Translations under genes and position numbers: made by a program
Notes under the pieces: model-generated
Databases searched by the model: none
What the model was told of the DNA's origin: nothing
What the model saw: only the letters and a program-made list of their open reading frames with translations
Shown here: one piece after another, positions 36,863 to 50,024 of the stretch
Position numbering within the stretch: the stretch's first letter is position 1
Layout: every line of letters starts with the position of its first letter
NCBI GenBank assembly: GCA_036429605.1
Contig: CM071591.1
Span: 1,798,001 to 1,862,000 of the forward strand
Direction: 5' to 3'
Length of the DNA stretch: 64,000 bases
From: Cladobotryum mycophilum
Taxonomy: Eukaryota > Ascomycota > Sordariomycetes > Hypocreales > Hypocreaceae

Positions 36863-38140
36863 GTGGGGGAATAGATTATTCAAAATAGAGTTCAAAATCT
36901 GGCATGGAATCTAAGTCGTGCTGAACAGGGTGTGCATTGCGCCCGAAAACGTTGAGTTGAGTGAGGCGACAACGGCTGTAATGACGATAATATCCTTTCA
37001 ACTTTATGCTTAGGTAGCTTCGACAACTGATAAATACTTAAGCAGGTAATACGTAGTAATATCGCTCAATAAAATCATGAGTTTTAGCCGCTTAGGTCAT
37101 CTCATGGCGGACGAGATATTGATTCTGTGCGTGAATGAAGTGCAGTTATGTAAGAGAGTCGAGACGCGTCGCTGTGATAGTCAGTCTCTATTTACCCACA
37201 TAGGTACCTCTAATCGAGGTGCCTACTAATGTGCTTACGTACTACCTAGTAGGTTGGTACTGTCTAGCGGTACGTAGGTAGATACTAGGCAGTAACAAGG
37301 TAAGATTCCAAGTTGAACGACACCCGACCGTACCTCTGTAGGATGACAGAAGTGCAAGTACCACACATAATGCGTCAGCCAACGTCCAAGATAATACGTC
37401 CATACCTACTAGGTACCTTGTATTCCATAAAGCCTGGAGAGTATCACCGGAGTACTAAAGCGATCAAGGGTCTACCAAGGTACTCAGTATTTTGACTACT
37501 GGGTAATATGCGAGGAGTTCTCCTTATATTCAAATTAAAAATAAAAAACCTCGTCAAAGTTATTTTCTTACTTATTAAATCCATGAGTTTCATATCATTT
37601 AAAAGTGAATAACCAAAGATTTAGACGCTCATAGATTTATTCATCTTACGAGAGATCATATCTGCATTCAACGTTGGTGGAGTCAACCAAATAAAAACCT
37701 ACGCGTCCGCCCCCTACACGCTGCCACCCGCGACTTTTATTTTATTTTTATTTTCTACTTTATTTAGGGGTACATGAGCACTAAGGTACCTATTACTACA
37801 GCGCTTAGTGGTTCCATGTTCCATATTGTATGGATTGAGTAGAGTTAGTAATTAGTAGTCCAACAGATAAGAGAATCTCGTTTGAGTACCCAATTTCCCA
37901 GGCGTATCTTATATCGACTCCGCCATCACCACAGCATCCTCTCGCGCTCGCTCTGGTTGGACGGCAATAACGACGGCATGTGTCGCCTTCGCCCGCGCGA
38001 CAACAATTTGCTTTGATTAAAGACTGCAATTCCGACACTCCACCTCTGACGCTCGTTTTAATCGCGAGAAAATCTTGCCCTAGTCGCTGCGATTCGTTTT
38101 TTCGTCTCCCCCTTCCAGGGAGTCGCTCTGAGCTATCTCC
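36863..38140. other. intergenic: divergent promoter, PMS1 / BST1
   Basis: About 1.3 kb. A dense group of TAGGTACC/CTAGGTAC units lies at 37200-37290, with more at 37406-37416 and 37783-37789. An AT-rich tract lies at about 37510-37630. ACGCGT occurs at 37164-37169 and near 37701. No gene supported. Confidence 0.6.
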
Positions 38141-41100
38141 ATGAATAGGCGCTCGTCGGCTTCGACCGATGATGGTGGTGAAGCTTCCTTCCAGCCAGAA
38201 AGTCCCAACACCGAAGCAGATACCAACCTTGCTGGCCTAAAGTCCCGTCAATCCTCAGCTCGAAGTAAGCGGCCCAGCAGTCTCAATTGGAACCATTCCA
38301 ATGGCAACGACAGACATCTCTCAGGCCATGTTGTAGCCACAGCAGGTCTTGCGCAAACATCACTCTCTTCCTCACCTTCCGACATGATAACAATAAAGAG
38401 GCTATCCCCTACTATCAATGCTGCTCGTCGACGTGGCATCTGGTACATTTCTTTTCTCGGGTTCCTCGCTGCGGCTGTTGGTGTTATTCTATTATGCGCA
38501 ATTCTCAGATCTCTGGTCACACATCAAATTGAACCCAAGGGATGCCGTATGTCTTACATGCGACCTTCTTACGTTCATTTCTCTGAATTCGACACTGAGC
38601 ATACTCGTTTTGCGACCAAATATTCGCTGTATTTATATCGGGAGGAAGGGATCGATGACGATGACAAAGTCAGTCTATCCCTGTTTGAACTATAGGAGGT
38701 ACAATCGCTAACGTTGACAAGTTGAATGGGATCCCGGTCCTTTTCATTCCCGGAAATGCAGGAAGTTACAAGCAGGTCCGTCCCATCGCTGCGGAGGCGG
38801 CGAATTATTTCCACGATCATATTCGGCATGATGGAGTCTTGATCGACTCGGGAGTCCGAAGCCTCGACTTTTTTACTGTAGATTTCAACGAAGATATTAC
38901 CGCCTTTCACGGACAGACGTTACTCGACCAAGCCGAATACCTCAACGAAGCCGTTCGATACATTCTTTCCCTCTATTCCGAACCCCAACGAGCCTCACGA
39001 GACTCCCATCTTCCAGACCCAACATCCGTCATCATTCTCGGTCATTCTATGGGTGGGGTGGTTGCGCGGGCAATGCTGGTCCAGTCGAATTATCAGGCGA
39101 ATTCAATCAACACAATCATTACGATGTCGGCGCCCCATGCACGCCCACCTGTCACCTTTGATGGACGAATTGTTCAAATATATGATGAAATCAACGATTA
39201 CTGGAGGCGAGCATATACACAAAAATGGGCAAGCAATAATCCCTTGTGGCACGTTACTCTTGTATCCATTGCAGGTGGTAACCTCGATACGGTTGTACCT
39301 TCGGATTATGCAAGCATCGAATCTCTTGTACCAGAAACTCACGGATTTACCGTCTTTACCACCGGTATACCTACAGTATGGACGAGCATGGATCATCAAG
39401 CTATTCTTTGGTGTGATCAATTTCGAAAAGTTGTTTCTCAGGCAATGTATGAGATTGTGGACGTCCATAGGGCTTCTCAAACCAAACCCCGAGCCGAGAG
39501 GATGAGAATCTTCAAAAAGAAATTTTTGACTGGTATGGAGGCCAACGCTGAGAGGGCGATTTCGTTGGGTGAGGCGTCAACATTGCTCACGCTTGATGAT
39601 GAATCCAATATTATTGTGCCGGCGGGTAGTCGCCTGGCCTTGTCCAGCCTTGGGACTCTGCCGAAACCCAAAGCTTACCTTCTTCCTATCCCACCACAGG
39701 GCTCTCCTGGACCTAAACGCTTTACACTTCTAACCAACACTCGTCTTGATGCAAGGAGTGAAAGCGGCCATTTAGAGGTTCTTGTGTGCAGCGTTCAACC
39801 TACAGTCGGAAATTTAGTTTTCTCGTCGATTATAGATTTATCTGCAAATAGCAGCACACCGACAAAGTTAGCCTGCAAGAGTGTTTTATCCGATCTAATC
39901 CATCTGCCGGCTTCTACGATGGATACACAAAATCCATTTTACCTTGAGAGGGAACAACGCATTTACCCTTTCTCATACCTGCAGTATAATCTTGAACATC
40001 TTTCTGAACATCAATTCGTTGCTGTCGTGGATAGAATCGGCAGCCCAGTTCAAAATTTTGTCGTGGCTGAGTTTGGTGATCAATCTGACTATGAAAGGAG
40101 GAATGATATTAGTCTGACACAACTTCTCACACTCGGCATGTCGCTTAAGTTGCCGGCGAATCGACCCCTTGTTGTTCAAGTCAAGGTGCCCTCTTTGAAG
40201 TCAGCTTTGTTTGCCTACAATCTGTTGATAAACCATCAACACTGTCATAGGGAGCGGGGGTTGTTTGAACCACTGGTCCGCCAATACCTGGAAAGACCTT
40301 ACGAATCGAAATTCTTCGTCAATACCAAGCATGCAGATATTGGTTTTCATGGGGAAGCTCCTTATGTGCCGCCAGCTTTAGTATCCAGCAGTGGGGATGG
40401 TCTTACGTTTAGCATCTGGTCTGACCCGACTTGCGATGCTCCCCTTGAAATTAAGTTGAGTTTGGATATGTTTGGAAGTTTGGGCAAGTTGTATATGCGA
40501 TATCGCACAGTCCTAGCTGCTTTCCCCCTGCTCATCGTCGCATTGGTCCTTAGGAAGCAGTTTGGTGTCTATGATGCTACTGGAACCTTCATCTCATTTC
40601 CTGAAAGTCTAGATCGGTCTTTGCGGCAGTCGATACCGTTGCTAATTCTTTCGCTCACCTTGCTTTCCATGTCATTCGGCGGAGTGCTAGCTTTCTGGGT
40701 TGGACTTTTTAGTAATCGCACAAGTCTGGCCCCGTCTCCGCAGATTGACTTTCATCGAAATGATTACCTTATTGGTACTGAAGATCCTCTCTTTATGTTC
40801 CTGGTACCTGTCATTGGGTTCGTCTGCATTGGAATCTGTGCCGTTCTCCATTACACTATGCTTTTACTGACACAAGTTCTCGGCATCTTTTACGGCGTCC
40901 TAAGTAGCAGCGGAATGACAAACGCGGGCGATGGTCGGCCACAAATATCCTCTCCAGCATTCGTTCCCTCAACACCGAGACGGAGGATGATTTCCACAGC
41001 CGTTCTTCTATTTTTGGTATCAACATTTATCCCATACCAATTCGCGTATCTTGTTGCTTGTCTAGTACAGCTTTTTACCGTGGTTCGGGCCCTTCGTATA

Positions 41101-41556
41101 CACACCAACTCCCCTTCAACTACCAACTCGAACTATTATCATTATTCGCACTCGGTTCTTCTGCTCATGATGTGGGTTCTTCCAATCAATTTACCAATTC
41201 TGGCAGTATGGATTCGCAACCTTGCTGTTCACTGGCTCACGCCATTTTCCTCCCATCATAATGTATTATCCATTATGCCTTTCATCCTCCTGGTTGAGAA
41301 TTTGACATCAGGCAAAATGGTGCGCCAAGTCACCAACGGGCTGCGCCATGTCACAAGTGGGCTGCTATTCGGAACAGCACTCTGCGCAGCGGTATACGGG
41401 GTTTCGCACGCGTATATAATCCACTACCTAGTCAATGCGGTGGCTGCATGGCTGGTTGTCCTCCATTCAACTTCAGGGCCGTGGTCATTACCAAACATCG
41501 GCGAAATGTTTGAGGGGAATGCCGACGAGGTTAGGAAAGGGGGAAAGTCGCCCTGA
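38141..41556 (+). CDS. BST1: GPI inositol-deacylase (Bst1/PGAP1)
   Basis: An ER enzyme that removes the acyl chain from the inositol of GPI-anchored proteins, which lets them leave the ER and supports quality control. Exons 38141-38668 and 38722-41556 give 1,120 residues (intron 53 nt). A cytosolic Ser-rich N-terminus of about 100 residues precedes one membrane segment (WYISFLGFLAAAVGVILLCAIL). The lumenal alpha/beta hydrolase follows, with VLFIPGNAGSYKQVRP and the lipase serine about S285 in GHSMGG. The C-terminal half holds several transmembrane helices. All expected blocks are present. MCD4, which acts earlier on the same GPI pathway, lies 13 kb downstream. Confidence 0.95.
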
Positions 41557-42144
41557 GGTTCTGATACTGTCTTGTTCGTTTCCGCGGCTAACGGGGTGCG
41601 AATAATGAGCGACGGTGTCATATTCGACATGTGCCAAGTAGTTATGGCTGTTTCGTGTTGCATGTGGGGTGGCCAACGCCAGCCAGCGATGCCTAATCAA
41701 GTCTTCAGGATGTTGGATCCATCATGGTTCTTTCCGCCTATGCAATTAATGGCGGGAGATTGCATGTGTGTATACATATTTTTTTTCAATAATGTCAAGT
41801 AATTGTTAATAATCTTTGGCATGGCGGGGCCTCTCGTCGCGTTCTGAAAGCCTGCACTGATATGTCGTTTCTGGCGAGTCTTGATTCTAATCTACACATA
41901 GTATCGGCGTTCAATGGCACATGGGATAGCCAATTCTTTCGTCTATACGAAGTACGGGGACCGGGGGTTTGCCTGTTCGCCTGAAACAGAATGGCTTGCA
42001 GTATACCAAGTTTGGGTGAGCCAAGGGCGAAGAGGATAACCTATGTGATTTTATATGTGAAGCGTTTCAAAAGCGCCGCTTAATACGGGCTAATATTTCC
42101 TGAGTAAGGTTCTATGTAACCTGTAAATCACTGTATCATGTTCC
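41557..42144. other. intergenic: BST1 / MFS convergent 3' ends
   Basis: 588 bp between stop codons; no feature recognised. Confidence 0.55.
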
Positions 42145-43998
42145 TTAAATGAACGACTTTCTCTCAGTCTTCCTGCTCCATTTTTTGGTTTCCTTAAGCC
42201 GCACCGCTTGTTGATGGTGAATTACCCATAGCGTGACTAAGAGGCCAACGATGCAAGCACAACAAGTGACAAAATATGCCTCACGGTAACAATTTAGACC
42301 CTCCTCACAAATTCTTTGACCCCCTGGTTGGATGACGCTATGCCTATCGTATATCATTCCGTAGAATAGGTTGAAGACGTTGGATGAGGCCACGGGTGCG
42401 AGAGTCATGAAGCCCCAATTTTGACTTAGTCCGCGTATGCCAAAGGTTTCTGCAACAATTGATGGAAAGACACCGAAGAGCATACCGTACGCTAAACCTG
42501 ACATACTGGATATAAGCCCTAGAAAATGGGGATTCGAGATGCTGATGGCACAGAGTTGGGCGAGGAGAAAGATGGCACAGGCAGTGGCAAGACACCAGAT
42601 ACGACTTGCTTGAAGGGTTTTGATAAGGAAATCAGAGCCGATGCCTACGATTGAGTGGTTAAATGATATGACCAGCACGGAGCTATGTTGAAGAGTTTGT
42701 GGCAGTTTACTTACCACTCAGCAGCCTTCCTAAAAAGCTACAAACAGATAGGATCGAAACATGCATTTGCCGATGGCCAAGCAAAAAATCGTCATCAACC
42801 GTTTTGTCATAATATCGCCAAAGTGCGTTTGCATTGTTTCCAATGTTGCTAGGGATAGAAAATTAATATTACTAGAGCGGCAATGGGGAAGAGAGAAACA
42901 TACTTGATAGTCATAAGGCCGGTGCCGGCTAGAATGGCCATGATAGCGAAGAGCTGCCAAAAGTCAAGGGTAGCCAAAAGCCGAAGCCCTCGAATATCTA
43001 TTCGGTAAGAACGATCCCGATCAACACTATTTCTTCCAACAATTTCGGCGACTGAGGTACTCGATATCAAAGGTGATGTTTCGTCAACAAGAGACTCGTC
43101 GCCGTCGCTAACGACATTGCTGTTGGGGCTGTGGGTAGTGATGCCACCAGGTGCACCCACAACAGAGGGTGTGTGGGACTGTATGGCAGTGTTATGAGTT
43201 GTAGGAGAAGTGAATGACGTACCAGGTTCAAGATCTTGGTGTGATTCTTCGACAGTAAAGGACTGTGAATTAGAATCAAGGCCGGGCAAAACTTGGTAAC
43301 TTGCATGAGAGTATACATTAAGGAAGAAGTACCCGGCCAATGTAAGGCTAAATGTGCCCCAAGATAGGAGCATCAAAAAGGCACTTGGATTACCAGGAAA
43401 CAGGAGAGCGCCAAACATGGAGAAGAAAAAGGCACTGAGTCCGAAGCCAGCCAGGGGGAAAGCAGTTGCTGTACCACGGTGACGAGGCCAATTGAGGGCT
43501 GATGTCTTCACTGCACCAGCAAAAGCCATACAGCCGCCAAGTCCGGTAAGGTAAGAGAAGAAACAAAGGATGGGTATGGATCCCGAAGCCCTATCAAACG
43601 CTTGATGTAGAGGAAAGTAGCCGATAGCAAGAAGTATAGCGCCAGCTAGCACGGCCGGCCTTGGCCCACGATGGTCGACAAACATGCCAATGGGTACTCC
43701 CATCGAGTACATGCCTAGATTTCCAAATAGCCCAATGAGGTTACTCTCTGTGGCAGAGAGCTTGAGTCTATCCGCGAATTGAGGTGCCCATGCAGAGTAG
43801 ACATACTATAAGGTTGCAATATTGTGGTCAGCTAATCTCATCCTTTGCTCGATGAACTGGTGAAGGGTCGGGCACTGTATAGAGTTATGTGACGTGATGA
43901 AGGCAGCAGCTTACATTGGTACCACAGGCCAAGGAGATCACAGTCGCGGCGACACTGGCAATAAGCCTCCCGCGTAGCATTTGTGGATCTTGATGCAT
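42145..43998 (-). CDS. MCH1: MFS transporter, Mch1 / nodulin-like family
   Basis: A 12-helix major facilitator protein of 539 residues from exons 43998-43915, 43805-42904, 42848-42715 and 42644-42145. The N-terminus (ISLACGTNYVYSAWAPQFADRL) and GNLGMYSMGVPIGMFVDHRGPRP fit the nodulin-like group that includes yeast Mch1, a monocarboxylate-transporter homologue reported at the vacuole. The substrate is unknown; yeast Mch genes do not carry classical monocarboxylates. A hydrophilic central loop of about 110 residues between helices 6 and 7 carries a DETSPLI motif resembling an acidic dileucine sorting signal. The symbol is by family resemblance. Confidence 0.85.
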
Positions 43999-45249
43999 GT
44001 TTTCTAGCTTGGACGTAACTGGCGATATGCAACTTGAACGGATTCGGGGCATCAACTATGACACTCCTCGTGTGCCAGGAGCGAAGCCGGCCGCGCACTG
44101 GGTGACGTCTCAGAAAGACGAGAACGTCGCTTAATAATAACAAGAGCCGAGTTTAGTAATTTATTGGATAAGTTAGAGAGTCATCTAGCGTGAAAATGCA
44201 CTGAGATGGATTAATTGAGATGAAGAGAACAGACCGCACTGAGGAATTGGTGAAGAATATATGGTAATCCTGGAGGTAGGTGATTAGTACTATTGAACGT
44301 GACAACTGACCCAATATGGGGAGTGTATCAGGACGTCTCGTGCCAAGCAAGATACTGGGTAGATATACTACTACTCCGTATGAAGGTACGATTTAGCTGT
44401 TTGCTGTTTCAGATACGAACCTTTTTACGCGTGCCTCGCCACGTTTATCGGAAGCCAGGAACTAATCCAGTAGGCTTATTGCTTATCAGCCCCCCCCAAT
44501 TTTTGCATGCATAAGATGTCTCACATGGGACAACTATCGAAGATGCATAGGCAATCAAGGGGTGGAGGATTTAAGCCGAACACGCTCTTGGGATCGTCCA
44601 GTGGGGGTACAGAAAAAGTCTGGCATTAGTAGGCGATCAACATATAGAGGCATGTACAATGTTTTTTGTCTTCTTTGGCAGAGCGTGTTCGGCTTAAATC
44701 CTCCACCCCTTGGCAATCTATCTCTTCATACGCGCCAAATGAGAGAATGAGTAAGCTGACAGAACAGAGACTCCCAAAGAGGGCACGTTAGTAGGTGTAG
44801 ATGTGTATTTAATTGATGCACGTAGCAAAGAGCATCTTCAAGCAGCAGTCCGGTAGCTGTATTGAAACAGACACTAACATTGCAAGTAGTGCATACTCGA
44901 TGAGTGACTAGGTCACAATCCCAAGTAATCCCCAAGTTAGCACACCCTCTCCGAAGAGTGAGGGGGCTTTATGTACTTGAAGATATGGCAACTTTCCAAT
45001 TTGTCAAAGCTCTCCGGAATCGGTGCACAGTGCTGCGCCACACCTCAGCGCCTGCCTGTCGCACATGACGTTGCAATAGATCGAATGACGACGCCAACGT
45101 TCAAGTCACGGGGCTGTGGCGCATATCCCAAATACCCAAGCCCTGGCACGCTACGCGCGCTTCCGATCGTCATCCAATTCTATCAAGAACAACTGACTGT
45201 GTGCTACAACCTTTCAAACCCTGGCGCATCACACCTCTCATTTACGAGA
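43999..45249. other. intergenic: divergent promoter, MCH1 / TMS1, hosting a MITE-like element
   Basis: 1.25 kb between start codons. Besides the inverted-repeat element at 44556-44712 it has a C8 run at 44491-44498 and ACGCGT at about 44425. No gene supported. Confidence 0.6.
44556..44712. mobile_element. MITE-like inverted-repeat element, 157 bp, with 5-bp target duplication
   Basis: The left arm 44556-44588 and right arm 44712-44680 are perfect reverse complements over 33 bp, starting CAAGGGGTGGAGG. A 91-nt unique loop separates them. Both ends are flanked by the direct repeat GCAAT (44551-44555 and 44713-44717), as expected for a target-site duplication. There is no coding capacity, so it would be non-autonomous. 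Identical arms suggest recent insertion. I cannot assign a superfamily from a 5-bp duplication and these ends. Confidence 0.75.
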
Positions 45250-46859
45250 ATGGGTGCACTTCTATCATTACCGCTTCTTGCGGTGCCCAGCGTAGGTACT
45301 GTATGTTTGCACCGTCTTTACTCGTGTCTACTGTCAACACTTTAATCGCGAACCATGCTACCACCATACTGGCTTTCATCTCACTGACTATCTATCTCAC
45401 AATAGGTATTGTCCTTCGTGGGCAGCTGCTGCGGCGCAGCAACATGCTCGATGGTCTGCAGTGCCTGCGGCAAGTGCGGCAACAGGTAGGACTACTTCTG
45501 AAGTCTTGAACGCCGGCATTTGATATACCTGATTTTAGATGCTAACCAGAGTTCAGTGTTGCCACTCGTGTAGCTTATGCTCTACTTCTGCTTGTAAACT
45601 CCATCCTTGCATGGATCATGCTCACAAAATGGGCCGTCGAAAAGCTTCAACATCTCATGCTTGACTATGTCAAGATTAATTGCCCGACTGGCCAGTGCTA
45701 TGGGTGGCTGGCCGCCCATAGAATCAACTTCGCCCTTGGAATCTTTCACTTGATCTTTGCTGCCTTACTGTTTGGGGTTACTTCGTCGAAGCATCCGCGT
45801 GCAGCAATCCAAAACGGATACTGGGGACCCAAAATTATCGCTTGGCTAACCCTCATCATCATGTCGTTCCTGATTCCCGACGAATTCTTTATGTTCTGGG
45901 GCAACTATGTCTCCTTCGCTGCCGCTATGCTATTCCTTATTCTAGGCCTCATCCTCCTCGTGGATCTGGCACATACCTGGGCCGAGTACTGTCTAGCTCA
46001 AATCGAAGCCACGGATTCGAGGGTATGGCGATTCGTCTTGATCGGCTCCACTCTCAGCATGTATCTGGCATCCATTGCCATGACCATTGTTCAGTATATC
46101 TTCTTCGCACGAGGTAACTGCGCCATGAACCAAGCTGCCATTACCATCAACCTCATCTTCTGGCTTGCTATTTCAGTTCTATCAATCAACCCTACCATCC
46201 AAGAATACAACCCAAAGGCTGGTTTGGCCCAGGCAGCAATGGTGGCTGTTTACTGCACCTACCTAACCATGTCGGCAGTCTCCATGGAGCCTGACGATAA
46301 GAACTGCAACCCCCTGATTCGTGCTCAGGGTACACGGACTACTTCTGTTGTTATTGGAGCTATTGTAACTATGCTCACCGTAGCATACACTACGACCCGT
46401 GCAGCGACACAGAGCCTTGGGCTTGGCGGAGGTGGTAATGGTATCCATCTAGATGACGATGATGAACATGGTTTGGTCACTCAGCAACCTGAAATGCGGC
46501 GCGAAATGCGGGCCGAGGCTCTCCGCCGGGCTGTCGAGGAAGGCAGCCTCCCTGCTGATGCACTGTTATCGGATGATGAGAGTGACGCTGGCGGCAATTA
46601 TTCACACGATGACGAGAGATCCAGCACTCAGTACAACTACTCCATGTTTCACATCATCTTTTTCCTTGCTACTGCATGGGTCTCAACACTCCTTACCCTT
46701 AATCATAATGATGCAATGCAGGATGGAGACTTTGCTACTGTCGGTCGTACCTATGGAGCTAGCTGGGTCAAAATTGTGAGTGCCTGGCTCTGCCACGGAA
46801 TGTACATTTGGACACTTGTCGCCCCTATGGTTTTACCAGAACGGTTTGATTTCTCCTAG
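45250..46859 (+). CDS. TMS1: Serine incorporator family membrane protein Tms1
   Basis: Serinc/TMS1 family multi-spanning membrane protein of 477 residues from exons 45250-45300, 45406-45485 and 45557-46859. The Cys-rich stretch GSCCGAATCSMVCSACGKCGNS after the first hydrophobic segment is the family signature. About ten hydrophobic helices follow. The acidic loop DDDDEHGL...LLSDDESDAGG lies before the last two helices. The C-terminus is WLCHGMYIWTLVAPMVLPERF. Serinc proteins were first linked to serine incorporation into lipids, and later work points to lipid scrambling; the role in filamentous fungi is not settled. Exons 1 and 2 are short (51 and 80 nt), and both introns are GT-AG. Confidence 0.94.
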
Positions 46860-47714
46860 TTTGTCTAGTCGGGTTTATTGCGGGTTTTAGCATCGCTATT
46901 AGCGCTCTATGTAATGATCCCTAGAATCTCTGAAGTTATTCGCTTTTAGTTATGACGGTATTAGCCTCGAGGTCAAATTAACACACGCACACGCACATAA
47001 TACACATTTTGTTCCATAGCTTGGATCTTTAGGCGTACTCTGTTGATGAGGCATGTTTTTATAGATCACATGGTCTCATCAGCATGTAAGATTTACCTTC
47101 GCACTATGCTGCTCCTTAACATAATGTTATCGTCATATGGTACAACGGAAGAGTTGAACCAAGATCTCTTGACCAAGTGACGGGATAAATCTTATTATCC
47201 TCCCCCTGAATCCCATCGTAGGATCTAAGCAATGTCTACACAAAGCAAAAGCTTGGCTTAGATTCGTAGTCGTAATTAGAACATCAAAACTAAAGGCGTC
47301 CAGACAAAATTTTCTGCGATAGCACAATGGCGGTCCTCTGTTTCACCTTTTTTTTATAAGTATATCAACGTCCGAATAAACTAATGAAATTGTGGGCTTG
47401 TCTTCGTAGCTCGAATGTCTGTAGATCAAGTACAGCTGTACGCGCGATCTGTCGGGGCCTGAAGTTCGCCCATCTGCGATGAAGGCGAAAACATCCAGTA
47501 CAATGTGTATGTGCATGCTCATGAATAGCCACTTGTCTGTTTTACCCCTACACCCCGCTCTAGATACCATATTCATCATAAGATTCATCACAGCAAAAGG
47601 ATATGACTCCATTTCTCTTATTCCCCTCGGGGCCACGTCTATACCGTTGGCATGACTCAGCTAAGAGGATTACTACAATCGCGATGCTCAACTTTTTGGT
47701 AATAACATGGCCTT
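46860..47714. other. intergenic: TMS1 / STR3 convergent 3' ends
   Basis: 855 bp between stop codons. It includes a CACACGCACACGCAC-like purine/pyrimidine tract at about 46981-46998 and a T8 tract at about 47348-47355. A stretch at 47130-47340 looked superficially tRNA-like but does not fold as one. Confidence 0.55.
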
Positions 47715-49117
47715 CTAGTTGGTTAAGGGAGTTTGCCCTAGTTTCTCTGCCTCGCCAGCAGCATGAAAACCATCGAGGGTGACAGTCACAGCACCGGCCT
47801 GTACCAGCTATATTTGAAGTTAGTTGAATCGTCTTTGTGTAAGGTTTTGAGCAAAAGTATGAAACTTACAGCACGAGATAAGTCTTCAATTAGATCATTG
47901 GCATCTTCGATTCCAACGCAAAGGCGAATAATATCTTCGGGCATTTGTCTCTCTTCTCTTGTCTTGGCATCAATGCTAGCATGACTCATCTGGCAAGGCA
48001 TGCTAATGAGGCTGTTGACACAGCCAAAACTGACGCTTATAGCCCAAAGACGAGCGGCTTCCACGATACGTTGTGATACCGCCGGATCGCCTGTTTCAAA
48101 TGATAGAACAGCACCGGCTCCTCTTGCCATGGACCAATGCAGATCATACTGTGGATGAGATTTGAGACCAGGGTAGCGTACTCTGAAACCGTGAGCCTCG
48201 AGAAACTCGGCAATCGCTTGTGCGTTGGCCTGTTGCTTTTCCATACGAATAGCAAGCGTTTTAACACCCCTCATGAGGAGGAAGGAGTCATTAGGTGAGA
48301 GGCCGCATCCTGTGGAATTGATGGTGAAATATAGCTTGTCGGCAAGCGAGGAATCGTTGCAAGCAATTACGCCGGCCATGATATCGTGGTGTCCAGATAG
48401 ATATTTTGTTCCGGATTCATAGACAATGTCGGCGCCTAGGTCTAGTGGATTTAATAGCATAGGAGAGAGCATAGTGTTGTCAACAATTGCTAGCGCTCTC
48501 TCGTTGGCCTCGTGGGTCATACGGGCAATGGATGGGATATCAACAATTTTGATAAGTGGATTTGTAGGGGATTCGAGTAGGACCATAGCTGTCTTTTCGG
48601 AGAGACAAGATTTGACAGTATCGAGATTGGTTGTATCGACATGATGCACAATGATTCCTTGATTTGTTGCCATATAAGTCAGCAGTCGATGGGAACCACC
48701 GTAAAGATCATCTCCGGTGATGACTTCGTCACCAGGACGCAACATGCGAGTTATAACGTCTAGAGCACCCATGCCTGAGCTAACAGCCAATGCCCGACTT
48801 GCATTCATAATCTTGGCTAGGTGCCTCTCCAAATGAGTGCGAGTAGGGTTGCCGGACCGCGTATAATCATATTCCTGCTGGCCGCCACTGGCAGAGGTCT
48901 GCTTGAAAGTAGCTGACTGATAGATGGGGATGCTTGATGCACCATATTGATCCTTCCCCTCTGTATATACCAATTCGGTTGCTAGAGCGTATCGACGACG
49001 CCCATTGCGGGGACTCGAGGGGGCAGGTGAAGGAGGAAGATCATGGCCGTCAAGGTCAAGGCGCTTTTGAAGATCGCTAGGCTTGCCCGAGGGCCCATCA
49101 GGCGAAATGCCAGTCAT
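47715..49117 (-). CDS. STR3: Cystathionine beta-lyase
   Basis: A PLP enzyme of the trans-sulfuration group that splits cystathionine to homocysteine, pyruvate and ammonia on the way to methionine. Exons 49117-47870 and 47807-47715 give 446 residues. YDYTRSGNPTRTHLE binds phosphate, SSGMGALDV is the PLP-stacking region, LLESPTNP follows, and K238 in ESGTKYLSGHHD forms the Schiff base. An N-terminal extension of about 40 Pro/Ser/Asp-rich residues precedes the core. The last exon supplies the helix ALVQAGAVTVTLDGFHAAGE. Beta-lyase rather than gamma-lyase or gamma-synthase is a call from overall resemblance; these share the fold. Confidence 0.9.
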
Positions 49118-50024
49118 TGTGTCGAAATCTCAGGTCAACTTTAGTTGGTGGATACAAGGCCTTCAAAGGTAAGATCGAGTCAAGTCCCAGGGATGATCGC
49201 ATATGTTATCAGGTAGTAACGGGTAGGGAACGAAGGTTGTCCACCTTTTGAATTGGAGACGTCGATGTCGTGAGTTGTGGAATAAAAATTAGTATTAGGA
49301 GATGAAAGAGGAATGATGACTGCCTTGGGTAGGAATGTCATCCAAATCCAGGGTCATCGTTCTGACTCCGATACTGGATCTCGCAGTTCCTTGCATACAG
49401 CTGACATGTCACTGTACATTCCCCCCAACAGCCGGCAACGGAGGGGTATTCATGTTCCCTCTCTACCTACGGTTAGCTGCTAGCCCCACCATTCTATCAA
49501 GTACTGCACTATCAACTACTGGAACAATGTGGGGAAGGCTAAATGACGTGATTGTGGGAAAAGGGAGATCCTTGATGATGGAAAATTCCTGGCTTCAGAA
49601 TGGGTACAGGCATTTGTAAAAATAAAAATAAAAATAAAAAGAATCCTTGTCCTGTAGTAATGGTTTATGGGTAAGGGCTATGTTCTTTTGCATAGTTTCC
49701 TCAATATGTTGCATTTTCAATAAGACACCGATCTATCAAACGGATGCAATCGCATAGGATGACCTGACACATTGACCACTGGCTCTTAAATGCAGGGAAA
49801 TGCTAAAAGAAAACTAGTATGTTACATGATGTAGTTCAACAATGAAGAGTCTATACGTGAGATTGAGACATCATCATTCTAATGAAATACTTGAGCAGCC
49901 GCGCACATTATCATTCATTAATTCCCACCGGGTTTAATAGAGCGGTCTAGTTCCCAGAAGGGGTTGGGCGGCAGGCCTTAGTCCTCGGCATCGTACACAG
50001 CAGATCTGAGGTGGAGAAGACTGA
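49118..50024. other. intergenic: STR3 promoter and MSP1 3' flank
   Basis: About 0.9 kb, with an (AAAAAT)n tract at about 49618-49640. No gene supported. Confidence 0.55.

Noticed and set aside
47130..47340. Possible tRNA (GGTTCAA-like loop, Pol III-like T run)
   Set aside because: No acceptor stem pairs at the right distance on either strand, and no anticodon arm can be drawn.
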